64,000 nucleotides of DNA. Source: an uncultured Akkermansia sp. (GTDB lineage Bacteria > Verrucomicrobiota > Verrucomicrobiia > Verrucomicrobiales > Akkermansiaceae). The DNA lies in contig CAJKMG010000015.1 in the NCBI GenBank assembly GCA_905200945.1, positions 1 through 64,000 of the forward strand, written 5' to 3'. The position numbers and the translations under genes were made by a program. The notes beneath the pieces are model-generated. The model was not told where the DNA came from and did not search any database. It worked only from the letters and a program-made list of their open reading frames with translations. Positions 32,751 to 41,726 of the stretch are shown here, piece after piece; the first letter of the stretch is position 1, and the number at the start of each line of letters is the position of its first letter.

Positions 32751-35243
32751 ATGACCCTTTCCGCCCTCCGGCCCGGAGACCTGCGTCCCGAACTGCTGGC
32801 TCCCGCCGGAGACATGGACTGCGCCCGCGCCGCCGTAGCCAATGGCGCAGACGCCATTTATTTCGGTCTGGACCGTTTCAACGCCCGTCTGCGCGCAAAC
32901 AACTTCACGCTGGATTCCCTTCCGGAACTGATGCGTTTCCTTCACGCGCACGGCGTGAGGGGGTACGTGACCATGAATACGCTCATTTTCACCTCCGAGC
33001 TGGCGGACGCCCTCTCCTACCTGGGCCACCTGAATGCCGCCGGCGCGGACGGGGTAATCGTGCAGGACATTGGACTTGCCCGCTGCCTGACGGAATGGGG
33101 AAGGCAGGTTCCCGGCATGAAGCTGGAACTGCACGCCTCCACCCAGATGACGCTTTCCTCCCCGGACGGGCTGGAATTCGCCTCCGGATTCCTGGACCTG
33201 AAGCAGGCCGTCCTGGCCCGGGAACTGAGCCTGAAGGAAATCGGGCAATGCGTACGGCATACGGACATACCCCTGGAAGTATTTGTTCACGGGGCGCTCT
33301 GCGTGGCCTACTCCGGCCAGTGCCTTACATCGGAAAGCCTGGGCCAGCGCAGCGCCAACAGGGGGGAATGCGCGCAGGCCTGCCGCCTGCCCTATTCCCT
33401 GGTTGTAGACGGCAAAGCCGTTCCCCTGGGAGAACGGCGCTACCTGCTCAGCCCCCAGGACCTGTGCGCCATTGACCGCATCCCGGACCTGGTCCGCATG
33501 GGCGTAAAAAGCTATAAGATAGAGGGTCGCCTGAAAAGCCCGGAATACGTTGCGGCGGTGACGGCGGCCTATAGAAAAGCCCTGGACGCCGCCTGCGCTG
33601 GAATACCTGTGGATGAAATGGTGACCGTACGCGACCGCTACGCACTGCAAATGGTATTTTCACGCGGCTTCTCCACAGGCTGGCTGGACGGAACGGACCA
33701 CCCGCGTCTGACCCACGGCCGCTACGGCAAAAAGAGGGGCGCTTACGCAGGCGTCATCATGAACAGCGGTCAGGGCTGGCTGGATATCAGACCGGAAGGA
33801 GGCATTCCGCTCGCGCCCGGTGACGGCTTCGTCATTGATGCAGGGGAAGACCGCAATGAAGAACAGGGCGGCCGTATCTGGAAAGTGCAGAGAAACCGCC
33901 TTTTCTTTCATGGAAAAGCATCCCGCATTGACTGGAGCAGGGTCAGGCCGGGGCAGAAGCTCTGGAAAACGGATGATCCTGCCCTGAACGCGGAGTTGAA
34001 AAAAATGCGGGAACACCTGCCGGAAGCCTCCGTACCCCTCCATTTGACATGCACCGGATCCGCCGGGGAGCCTCTGACGGTTTCCTGCCCGGAATACGGG
34101 TGTTCCGTGCAGTCCGCACAGCCCCTGCAAACGGCGGAAAAACGCCCGCTGACTCCTGAAGCGCTGAAACAGCAGCTCGGCAGACTGGGAGGAACGGGGT
34201 TCCGCCTGGCTTCCTGCGAATGCCGGCTGCCGAACGGGTTGATGCTCCCGCTCAGCATCCTCAACCAGGCAAGGCGCGCCCTCGTGGAACAAATTCAAAC
34301 GGTCCGGCAGGAGAGGGAAGCCCCCGTTCCCTCCCGTCTTTCCGCGGCTTTCACCCCTTCCGCGCTTCCGGCGGGGGCGGCAGCTCCGGACGCGCCGCCG
34401 CACCTGTCTGTGCTGTGCCGCAGACCGGAACAGATACCTTCCGTTCTGGATGCCGGGGCGGATGCCATTTATCTGGACTTTGAAGACCTCCGGGACTATG
34501 CGGCGGGAGTGAAAGCGGTTCGGCAACACGCGGGCAGCATCCCCGTCTTTCTGGCGACGCCCCGCATCCAGAAGCCGTCTGAAACCGGTTATTTCAAGCT
34601 CATGGAACGGGCGGAGCCGGACGGCATCCTCATCCGCAACCTGGGCGCGGCGCAATACTTCCGCCATTCCCCCCTGCGCCGCATTGGGGATTTTTCCCTG
34701 AATGTCGCCAATCCGTATAGCGCGGCTATCCTGAAAGAACGGGGAAGCCTGGAATATCTCACCCTCTCTTACGACCTGAACGCGGAACAGGTGGCGGACC
34801 TGCTCCGCGCCGCGCCGCCGGAATGGTTTGAACTGACTCTGCATCAGCATATGCCCATGTTTCACATGGAGCATTGCGTGTTCTGCACCTTCCTGTCGGA
34901 CGGCACCAGTTATAAGAATTGCGGACGCCCCTGCGAACGGCATCATGTGCAGCTGCGTGACCGCGTAGGCCAGCTTCATCCCCTGCTGGCGGACGCCGGG
35001 TGCCGGAACACGCTGTTCAACGGACGCGCTCAGACGGGAGCCGGCTTCCTCCGGGGCTTCCGCCGCCTGGGTCTTTCCCGCTTCCGTCTGGAACTGCTGG
35101 ATGATCCCCCGGAAAAAATACGCCTTCTGGTGTCCCGCTACCGGGAATTGCTGGACGGCTCCTGCACGGCGGCCCGGCTCATCCGGGAACTGGATGTCGC
35201 GGAACAGCTCGGCACCACGGAGGGCACGCTCCGGCCCAGGTAA
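32751..35243 (+). CDS. Peptidase U32 family protein (RlhA/YhbU-like)
   Basis: 830 residues from the ATG at 32751 (MTLSALRPGDLRPELLAPAGDMDC); the upstream frame over folC is not used. The U32 signature is EVFVHGALCVAYSGQC, about residue 176-191, followed by GQRSANRGECAQACRLPY with the conserved cysteines. A second TIM-like domain and a C-terminal Cys cluster (MEHCVFCTF...NCGRPCERHH) follow. In E. coli the relative RlhA hydroxylates 23S rRNA C2501, and other members act with prephenate-derived cofactors. It is longer than RlhA (about 650). Exact function inferred only at family level. Confidence 0.88.
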   Translation: MTLSALRPGDLRPELLAPAGDMDCARAAVANGADAIYFGLDRFNARLRANNFTLDSLPELMRFLHAHGVRGYVTMNTLIFTSELADALSYLGHLNAAGADGVIVQDIGLARCLTEWGRQVPGMKLELHASTQMTLSSPDGLEFASGFLDLKQAVLARELSLKEIGQCVRHTDIPLEVFVHGALCVAYSGQCLTSESLGQRSANRGECAQACRLPYSLVVDGKAVPLGERRYLLSPQDLCAIDRIPDLVRMGVKSYKIEGRLKSPEYVAAVTAAYRKALDAACAGIPVDEMVTVRDRYALQMVFSRGFSTGWLDGTDHPRLTHGRYGKKRGAYAGVIMNSGQGWLDIRPEGGIPLAPGDGFVIDAGEDRNEEQGGRIWKVQRNRLFFHGKASRIDWSRVRPGQKLWKTDDPALNAELKKMREHLPEASVPLHLTCTGSAGEPLTVSCPEYGCSVQSAQPLQTAEKRPLTPEALKQQLGRLGGTGFRLASCECRLPNGLMLPLSILNQARRALVEQIQTVRQEREAPVPSRLSAAFTPSALPAGAAAPDAPPHLSVLCRRPEQIPSVLDAGADAIYLDFEDLRDYAAGVKAVRQHAGSIPVFLATPRIQKPSETGYFKLMERAEPDGILIRNLGAAQYFRHSPLRRIGDFSLNVANPYSAAILKERGSLEYLTLSYDLNAEQVADLLRAAPPEWFELTLHQHMPMFHMEHCVFCTFLSDGTSYKNCGRPCERHHVQLRDRVGQLHPLLADAGCRNTLFNGRAQTGAGFLRGFRRLGLSRFRLELLDDPPEKIRLLVSRYRELLDGSCTAARLIRELDVAEQLGTTEGTLRPR

Positions 35244-35286
35244 TGCTCATTTGAACAATGGTCAATCCCTATTCGGATTCCCGGTT

Positions 35287-37038
35287 TTAATCATACATGT
35301 TTAATATTTTATCACTCTTTAAAAGGATACCCATTTTTCTCCCCATGCCGGCCATCTCCTTTTTCACCTGGTCGCTGGTAATGTTTTTTAAATGGTCCTG
35401 CACAAATTCATGCGCCTGCATCATATATTTCTCATCATTCCACATGATGAGAAACCGGCGGTAGCTTTTCATTATTTTAACGAAAGTTTTTTCCTTGCCG
35501 GTCAAAGCCAGCAACGCCTGTTGAAAAGCCCTGCTGGTTTTGCTCTTCATTTTGGAATTCCATTTGACATTTTTTGATTCTTCCAGCCACAAATTTAAGA
35601 AATTACCGGTAGTCCCTTCCTTGTAAACAGCATGGAGTTTAACCTCAGGGCAGTCGGCAATCAGCTTTTTCCAAAATTGCCGGATGAAAAGTTCCTCTGC
35701 TTCGGGCGTACTATCCGGGCTGACCCCGCAGGCGTACAATTCATAGGGATTCACCTTTTCAGGGTTAATCTTCAAAACATGACCCGCCACGTAATCAATC
35801 AGGTTATGTTCACGGGGCATCGCCTTGCTGAACTGGATGAGGTACTCCAGCTTCTTCTTATCGCCCGCACCTCCCGCCTTGATGCCCAAATAACGCGCCC
35901 AGGCCGGATAATTGTAAGGATTGGCCCGGCACGCCTCCTGAAGCAGCAGTTCCACATGCTGCGGATTCCGGGAATAAAAAGATAAATCGTACATCAAGGA
36001 AGATTCACGGGCCTGGGGGCCCTGCCAGAAAGCGCAGAGGGCGGAGATAATCTGCACGGGGCCTTTCCACGGCAGTTTATTTCCACCATTGGCCCAGTTC
36101 CATCCTCCAATGTTGTTGCCGATCAGCCATTGCCCTTTGGGGTGCTTCCAAATAAAAGCGCAATGCCCCGGCTGCCCGATGGGGTACGCCGGGACGCCTT
36201 TGGCTCTTAAAAAACCCGCGGCCCCCTTGGAAACGGCTCCGCACACGCCTCCATATTCCGTATAAAGCTGAAGAGTGATGGGCTTGTTATCGTAAAACGC
36301 GGCCCCGGCATGGATGCTGATTCCTCTGTGATTCTTTTTACGGTAGGGAATAAATCCGGTAAATTTACCCCCTGCCTGCTCGGGTTTGATATTTTTCCCT
36401 TCAATAAATTGCTGGGCCCATGCCAGATCTTCCAGACTCTCTTTTCCTCTCAGAACCACGGCCCACTCCCACGGTTCAAGGCTGTCGGCCTGCGGATAAC
36501 ACCTGCCATGATGATGGGAATCATGGTAAAATCCATACCTGGCTATACATTCCTCTGCCGTGAAAACATCGGCGATGAGACAGGCCCCCAGGGCGATGTT
36601 AAGGTCAACTCCGCACAAGTCCCTGTCTGCGCTATTCCACAGACGGTAAAGAATAGCCAGACTGTTCTGCTGAGCATACCCTGCATGGGCCAGTTTCCGG
36701 AAAACTTCCGGATGGGAGACAAGCCACCTGGTAAACGTCCGGTCCCGGAGCTCTCTTGTTGAAAACGCCTTTTCCTGGCTGGCATAACGGAAAAATTGTC
36801 CGATATGGCACAGTTGCTCCAATTCCGGATGATGTACTATCCGCCGGATTTTTTCCGGTGAAAGAGTACCGGAATCAAGATGTTTCCGGAGTTGATTCCG
36901 TACGCCGTCAATGATGACTGAAGAATAATCCGCCCTCAGCAAACTCTCCACGGCGGCGGCATCCCGGGCCCGGGAAACACCAGATACCAGGAACAGGACG
37001 CAGCACAACAGCGTTCTCAGCAGGGCGTTCGCGGTCAT
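35287..37038 (-). CDS. Secreted transglutaminase-like protein of unknown function
   Basis: 583 residues with an N-terminal signal peptide (about 1-24, LLCCVLFLVSGVSRA). Residues about 255-315 look like a transglutaminase-fold core: C266 in GGVCGAVSKGAAGFLRAKGVPA, H292 in GQPGHCAFIW, and N308/N309 where Asp is usual. The flanks are helical. Its base composition is clearly AT-richer than the two genes upstream. It is the third gene of a compact minus-strand operon, starting 6 bases after its neighbour. The transglutaminase call is by motif pattern only; the enzyme could cleave or cross-link peptides. Confidence 0.6.
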   Translation of the reverse strand: MTANALLRTLLCCVLFLVSGVSRARDAAAVESLLRADYSSVIIDGVRNQLRKHLDSGTLSPEKIRRIVHHPELEQLCHIGQFFRYASQEKAFSTRELRDRTFTRWLVSHPEVFRKLAHAGYAQQNSLAILYRLWNSADRDLCGVDLNIALGACLIADVFTAEECIARYGFYHDSHHHGRCYPQADSLEPWEWAVVLRGKESLEDLAWAQQFIEGKNIKPEQAGGKFTGFIPYRKKNHRGISIHAGAAFYDNKPITLQLYTEYGGVCGAVSKGAAGFLRAKGVPAYPIGQPGHCAFIWKHPKGQWLIGNNIGGWNWANGGNKLPWKGPVQIISALCAFWQGPQARESSLMYDLSFYSRNPQHVELLLQEACRANPYNYPAWARYLGIKAGGAGDKKKLEYLIQFSKAMPREHNLIDYVAGHVLKINPEKVNPYELYACGVSPDSTPEAEELFIRQFWKKLIADCPEVKLHAVYKEGTTGNFLNLWLEESKNVKWNSKMKSKTSRAFQQALLALTGKEKTFVKIMKSYRRFLIMWNDEKYMMQAHEFVQDHLKNITSDQVKKEMAGMGRKMGILLKSDKILNMYD

Positions 37039-37044
37039 GGCTGG

Positions 37045-37959
37045 TTAATCCTCTTTCCCGAGTTTTCTGTGTTCCCGGAGCATCCCGGGAGAGTACAGGA
37101 AACGGGTGTCCTTGTCCATACCCCCGGTCCTTTCCAGAAACTCCACCAGCTCCCGGTCCGTCTTGTAACCGCATTCCCTCAGCCTTTCCAGCGCGCGACC
37201 CCTATTCCCGGGGTGAAGCTCCAGAACGATATTCAACAGGACACCCTCGCTGTTCTCAATATACCAGCGGAAGGACTGCCGGAGGCGGATCAGCTCGTCC
37301 ACGTTCCGCTCGTACAGGCTCTTCCTGCGCCGTTCCTCTTCCGCACCGCAGGCGGCGAGGTTTTTCGTCTCCCGGTAGCGCCAGTAGGGCAGCGTGTCGA
37401 CCGGCCTCACGGGATGGAACTTCCCGTGCTCCGCCTCCAGCCCGGCGATGTAGCGGCAAACGGCGGCGCCCTGAAGCATCATCCGCCTGAGGTATTCGAA
37501 CTCCGCCTCCAGGCAGAACCTCGCGAGTTCCTTCCCTTGCCTGAGCCTCTTGTTCTCCCTGACATAGGTTTGAATTTTGGAAAGATTACAACATGCTTTA
37601 AATTTGGTTTCCAGCTCACTTCCGTTGATCCAGATGGAAAAGTTGTCCAGCCGGTAGTCCTGATAGGGGGCCTTGACGACCATGTTGTTGATGAACAGGG
37701 CGTTTTCCAGCTCCTCCGGGGTCATTCCGCCGTCCTCGTCAAACAGCTCCCTGTTGAGCACGGGCAGCGCCTGCTGGTAAAAGTCGCCCAGCTTCCCCTG
37801 GTCCAGCAGGTCTTTCAGATGCCGCGCGTCCCCGCTAAGCCGTTCAATCCGGATGTCCATGAAGGAGGGCAAATCGTCGTACACAGCGGCTTCATCCGCG
37901 CGGCTCCCGACGGAAAAGAAGAGAAACACGGAAAGACAGAGGGAAAGGTAATAGTTCAT
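37045..37959 (-). CDS. Secreted protein of unknown function
   Basis: 304 residues. Signal peptide about 1-21 (LSLCLSVFLFFSVGSRA). The mature part is mostly charged helix with three cysteines close together near ACCNLSK and ACGAEEE. No catalytic motif or family recognised. It is the middle gene of three, 8 bases after the upstream gene's stop and 6 before the next start, so it must be co-expressed with both. It is GC-rich and codon-typical for the window. Confidence 0.7.
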   Translation of the reverse strand: MNYYLSLCLSVFLFFSVGSRADEAAVYDDLPSFMDIRIERLSGDARHLKDLLDQGKLGDFYQQALPVLNRELFDEDGGMTPEELENALFINNMVVKAPYQDYRLDNFSIWINGSELETKFKACCNLSKIQTYVRENKRLRQGKELARFCLEAEFEYLRRMMLQGAAVCRYIAGLEAEHGKFHPVRPVDTLPYWRYRETKNLAACGAEEERRRKSLYERNVDELIRLRQSFRWYIENSEGVLLNIVLELHPGNRGRALERLRECGYKTDRELVEFLERTGGMDKDTRFLYSPGMLREHRKLGKED

Positions 37960-37967
37960 AAAGAAAA

Positions 37968-38918
37968 TCAGTTGCTTGTTGCGGTGACGATACCCGGGTC
38001 ATTTTTGTTCAATCCCTTGAACTTCTGGATCCGGTAGTGCACCGTTCCCGTATCGGGATCGCGCCTGATGGAGAAAACCTGATCCGTGTTGAAATCCCAG
38101 AGCACTTTTTCTTTCGTGTACCTGCCGCCTTGGGGTTTATCCGCGCATCCGAATATCTGCCAGCGGCACTTCCACGTCCAGCCGATGGACCCCGAGAACG
38201 CGTCAATGAGCGCCGGCGGATACAGGCAGTTGGTGCTGTCATAGACTTCATTGGTGACGGAAACCCGTGCGGGCTCCGGCAAAGGCGCATGCTCGCTGAC
38301 CAGGGGATGGTCCGGAAGGGGGTCGGGCTCATAACCGGCATGCTGCTCCAGGGAGTAAAGATTGGTGAAGCTGACGTTCAAGGGATACACGCGCAGGATG
38401 CGGAGGGCGCTCAGCCCCGCGGTGCATCCCACCTTGGCCGCTTCTTCCTCCGCCTGCCGGAAAGGGCTCTCCGCCCCCGCGTACATCAGCCCCTGGGGCG
38501 GGATGAGGGTGAATTCCACCACCTGCTCCACCCCGTCCACCTCCGCCTTCACCTTGAGCGTCTGACGCGTTTTGGCCAGGGTATTGATATCGACGGTAGC
38601 TTGATCCGGTTTATCATTATCAATTGCAAGTTTGAAATATTCCCCTCCTTCCACGGCGGACCAGGCACACCGGGTGCCTTCGGGAAGCTCTTTGCCGTCC
38701 AGCGTGGCGGTCAGGGTGATGTATTCCCGGAGGGTGACGGTCGTTCTTTCCCTGTTGCTTTTGTCTATCTCCTCCTGGGGAGGGTTGCGATCGGGATACC
38801 TGAAATATACTTCCGCCGCGCAGAACTGGGTTTTATGCCGTATTTCAACGCCCTTGGACGCCAGAGCGTTGAACGCCAGGAAACAGCAGGCCAAAAACGG
38901 GAAAATAAATGTTTTCAT
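37968..38918 (-). CDS. Secreted protein with Ig-like region, unknown function
   Basis: 316 residues. Signal peptide about 1-20 (FPFLACCFLAFNALA). Residues about 50-140 look like a beta-sandwich of the bacterial Ig type (TLREYITLTATLDGKELPEGTRCAWSAVE...QTLKVKAEVDGVEQVVEFTLI). The rest, to DPGIVTATSN, has several aromatic and Cys residues (C228, C246, C252 region) and no recognised family. It is the first gene of the operon, 20 bases downstream of a good promoter. Surface or periplasmic location is inferred. Confidence 0.7.
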   Translation of the reverse strand: MKTFIFPFLACCFLAFNALASKGVEIRHKTQFCAAEVYFRYPDRNPPQEEIDKSNRERTTVTLREYITLTATLDGKELPEGTRCAWSAVEGGEYFKLAIDNDKPDQATVDINTLAKTRQTLKVKAEVDGVEQVVEFTLIPPQGLMYAGAESPFRQAEEEAAKVGCTAGLSALRILRVYPLNVSFTNLYSLEQHAGYEPDPLPDHPLVSEHAPLPEPARVSVTNEVYDSTNCLYPPALIDAFSGSIGWTWKCRWQIFGCADKPQGGRYTKEKVLWDFNTDQVFSIRRDPDTGTVHYRIQKFKGLNKNDPGIVTATSN

Positions 38919-38936
38919 AAAAAACGACCAAACATC

Positions 38937-38965
38937 GTTAAATCCAAAAAACAGATCATTGTCAA
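38937..38965 (-). promoter_or_regulatory. promoter of the three-gene secreted-protein operon
   Basis: Minus strand TTGACA (38960-38965), 17 bases, then TTTAAC (38937-38942), in AT-rich DNA upstream of the first gene's ATG. The spacing and the TTTAnN-like -10 resemble the SRP RNA promoter. Confidence 0.7.
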
Positions 38966-39152
38966 TCCATATGCCACATAATTAAAAAAATCCCTAGACG
39001 GACTGCGGTCCCGCACAACGGCATGCCCGGCAGCAGGCCAAAAACCGCTGACGAACGCGGCATGCACCGCCTGCGCCTTGAAGCGGCGCGCAAACCGCCC
39101 TATGATGGTTTCCATGGGAATGGGAGACACCTTTTCCCGGAACTTCCGCAAA

Positions 39153-41423
39153 ATGAATCATTCCCTTAAAGACCGCCTGATCCGTCACATGGAAGACGGA
39201 CGTTACGAACCCCAGAGCAAATCCGAACTGGCCCGCGCCCTGAACGTGGATTCCCGGCAGAAGCTGGATTTCCGCGCCCTGGTGGACCAGATGGAGGAGG
39301 AAGGAAAACTCGTGCGGCTACAAAAGGGCAGATACGCTTTAAAGCGGGAACGCCGGAACCTGGTGCATGGCATGATCCGTATCCTGCGCTCCGGCAAGAT
39401 TCTTTTCCTCCCCAGAAAAGGGGATCCCGCCGCTGCGGCCCTGGGATGGGACACGGAAGCCATTCCGGAGCTGGAACTTAAACCCAACCGTCTGGGTACT
39501 GCCCTGGACGGGGACCGGGTGGCCGTGCGCGTGGAACGCAAGGCGGCCAGGGGCCGGAGGAATATCCGCAGGGACCGCTTTTCTTCCCTGGATGCCGGCA
39601 TGAAAGCCCGCGTGGAGGAAGTGACGGAACGCGCGCGCTCCCGCTGGCTTGGCGTCTTCCGCACCGGAAAGAACAAGCCGGGCCGCGTGCTGGGGGACGG
39701 CGTAAGCTCTCCGTCATCCATTGAACTGGCGGAAAAACCCGCCATGGAGGTGCTTCCCGGCCAACTGGTTTCCGTGGAACCCGTAACCTGCGGTGAGGAA
39801 AAGAAAGCCCCGCGCGGGAAAATCGTGGAGGTGCTCGGCTACCCGGACGAGCCCCACGTGGACATGGAAGCCGTTATCAGAAAATATGGCCTTTCCGCGG
39901 AATTTCCCGCCTCCGTGCTCCGGGAACTGGAAACGCTGCCTCAAAACCCTTCCCCCGGGGAACTCGCCCGCCGGGAAGACTGGACGGACCGTACCGTCAT
40001 CACCATTGACCCGGCAAGCGCCCGGGATTTTGACGACTCCATTTCCATCACGGCCACTCCGTCCGGCTGGACGCTGGCCGTTCACATTGCGGATGTCTCC
40101 CATTTCGTCAGGCCCGGCGGCGCGTTGGATGGGGAAGCCCTGCGCCGCGGCAATTCCACGTACCTGCCGGACCGCGTCCTTCCAATGCTCCCGCCCCGCC
40201 TTTCCGACGATTTGTGCAGCCTGCGGCCGGATGTCGTGCGCCTGACAAAAGTATGCGAAATGAAATTTGATCAAAAGGGGAAGATGCTCCGTGCACGCTT
40301 TGCGGACGCTTTCATCCGCAGCAAGGCGCGCCTGACCTATCAGGAGGCCTTCGCCATGCTGAAGGGAAACGACAAGGGGGAAGTTCCCTCCACGGTGCGG
40401 GAAACCTGGAATCTGGCCTCCATCCTGCGCCGCAACCGCTACGCCAAGGGAGCCCTGGATCTGGACTTCCCGGAAGTGAGAGCCGTTATGGACAAGGACG
40501 GCCGCGTGACGGGCATCATCACGGAAGAGTACGATGAAAGCCACCAGCTTATTGAGGAGTGCATGCTGGCCGCCAACGAAGCCGTGGCCCTGGCCCTGAA
40601 AAACGGGAACCGTCCCACCATCTACCGTGTCCACGAAGAGCCGGATTCCTCCAAACTGTTTGAATTCGGCCAGTTGTGCAAATTGTACGGGCATCCCGTC
40701 CACGATATCGGACAACGCCAGTACCTGAATGAACTGATGAAGTCCATCAAGGGTTCCCCGGACGAGCAATTGCTTAAGCTGGCGCTCCTGAAAAGCCTGA
40801 TGAGGGCCAGGTACGACACGGAGCCTCTGGGCCACTACGGTCTGGCCACCCCCAATTACTGCCACTTCACCAGCCCCATCCGCCGTTACGCGGACCTGGT
40901 GGTTCACCGCTCCCTGAATCCCCTGCTGGCCAACCCTCCCAAAGGAGCCAGAGGAGCAGGCAGTACAGGCAGGCTGGAGGAAGATGCGGAACACATTTCA
41001 GAGACGGAACGCATTTCCGCCAGCGCGGAAAAGGACGCGAACCGGATGAAACTCTTCGAATGGCTGGAAGGCCAGTGCTACACGGATCATCCGGAAGTGC
41101 ACGAAGCTCTGGTTATGGAAACGCGTCACTTCGGCGTGCTGCTGGAAATCCCGCGCCTTCAGATTAAGGGGCTGGTCAAGCCGGACAAACTTCCCGGCGG
41201 CCGCTGGGTGTATGAGGCGTTTGCCAGCCGCTGGAAAAACGACCATGGTTCCGTGCTGTGCGCGGGGTTGCGCGTTCCCGTCATTCCCGTGAAAGTGGAC
41301 AGGGAACAGCAGTGGGCGGATTTCGCCATCGTCTCACGGGAGAAACCGCGGCAAACGGGAAAAACGGCCGTCCCCGTCAAACAGGAGAAGCGCACATCCG
41401 GCCGCGGGCGGCGGGACCGCTGA
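39153..41423 (+). CDS. rnr: Ribonuclease R
   Basis: 756 residues from the ATG at 39153 (MNHSLKDRLIRHME); an in-frame ATG at 39078 would add 25 unlike residues. Order: helix-turn-helix/cold-shock-like N-terminal region (SELARALN...LVRLQKGRYAL), then the RNB catalytic domain with DPASARDFDDSISI (about 285-298) supplying the acidic metal ligands and YRVHEEPD and FTSPIRRYADLVVHR further on, and a C-terminal S1-like region (FGVLLEIPRLQIKGLV). The tail is Lys/Arg-rich. It degrades structured RNA 3' to 5' and acts in rRNA quality control. Confidence 0.95.
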   Translation: MNHSLKDRLIRHMEDGRYEPQSKSELARALNVDSRQKLDFRALVDQMEEEGKLVRLQKGRYALKRERRNLVHGMIRILRSGKILFLPRKGDPAAAALGWDTEAIPELELKPNRLGTALDGDRVAVRVERKAARGRRNIRRDRFSSLDAGMKARVEEVTERARSRWLGVFRTGKNKPGRVLGDGVSSPSSIELAEKPAMEVLPGQLVSVEPVTCGEEKKAPRGKIVEVLGYPDEPHVDMEAVIRKYGLSAEFPASVLRELETLPQNPSPGELARREDWTDRTVITIDPASARDFDDSISITATPSGWTLAVHIADVSHFVRPGGALDGEALRRGNSTYLPDRVLPMLPPRLSDDLCSLRPDVVRLTKVCEMKFDQKGKMLRARFADAFIRSKARLTYQEAFAMLKGNDKGEVPSTVRETWNLASILRRNRYAKGALDLDFPEVRAVMDKDGRVTGIITEEYDESHQLIEECMLAANEAVALALKNGNRPTIYRVHEEPDSSKLFEFGQLCKLYGHPVHDIGQRQYLNELMKSIKGSPDEQLLKLALLKSLMRARYDTEPLGHYGLATPNYCHFTSPIRRYADLVVHRSLNPLLANPPKGARGAGSTGRLEEDAEHISETERISASAEKDANRMKLFEWLEGQCYTDHPEVHEALVMETRHFGVLLEIPRLQIKGLVKPDKLPGGRWVYEAFASRWKNDHGSVLCAGLRVPVIPVKVDREQQWADFAIVSREKPRQTGKTAVPVKQEKRTSGRGRRDR

Positions 41424-41518
41424 CGGCTATGTCCGTATGTGAAAATAACCTCATACGGCCGCCAAATCCAATTCTCCCTGTAGCAGAATCAAATCTGCAT
41501 TTTCCTGCAGAAATTTTC

Positions 41519-41546
41519 TTGAAGTAAATTGTATTTTTCATATATA
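41519..41546 (+). promoter_or_regulatory. candidate promoter of the small RNA/leader
   Basis: TTGAAG (41519-41524), 16 bases, TATATA (41541-41546), in AT-rich DNA. Predicted transcription start is near 41553. Confidence 0.55.
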
Positions 41547-41552
41547 GAAGGA

Positions 41553-41672
41553 CTGTTGTTTACTTGTGAATCCGACCTCACGCCTATGAATTCAGGACGC
41601 TGACTCCGTAAGTAAGCACCATATGAATGCTGAATGCCAAGGTCCGCTCCCGGGTCTGGAGCGGACCTTTTT
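41553..41672 (+). ncRNA. candidate small RNA or attenuating leader of the cupin gene
   Basis: About 120 nt between a promoter-like pair and a perfect terminator. It contains a GTGA-loop-TCAC hairpin (about 41566-41581) and complementary TTACTT/AAGTAA segments (near 41560 and 41610). It resembles none of the riboswitch classes I know by sequence. It could be a free-standing small RNA or a leader in which the terminator controls the cupin gene 55 bases further on. Confidence 0.45.
41639..41671 (+). terminator. intrinsic terminator
   Basis: AAGGTCCGCTCC-loop CGGGTCT-GGAGCGGACCTT, a 12-bp perfect stem followed by a T run (CCTTTTT). This is the strongest rho-independent terminator in the window. 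Confidence 0.88.
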
Positions 41673-41726
41673 CCCGGAAACCTGTCATGAAGAAACGGGA
41701 AGAGGCAACAAGAGTGTCCAATTTGC

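Larger units (their letters stand above)
41424..41726. other. intergenic region with promoter, RNA candidate and terminator
   Basis: 303 bases between rnr and the cupin gene. The first 90 bases show nothing clear. Then come a promoter-like pair (41519-41546), a ~120-nt stretch with local pairing, and a strong terminator (41639-41671). The last 55 bases are an untranslated lead-in to the cupin gene. Confidence 0.65.

Noticed and set aside
37045..38918. Toxin-immunity or secretion-system effector reading of the secreted operon
   Set aside because: No effector domain, adaptor, repeat or immunity-like protein is recognisable; the claim would go beyond the sequence.
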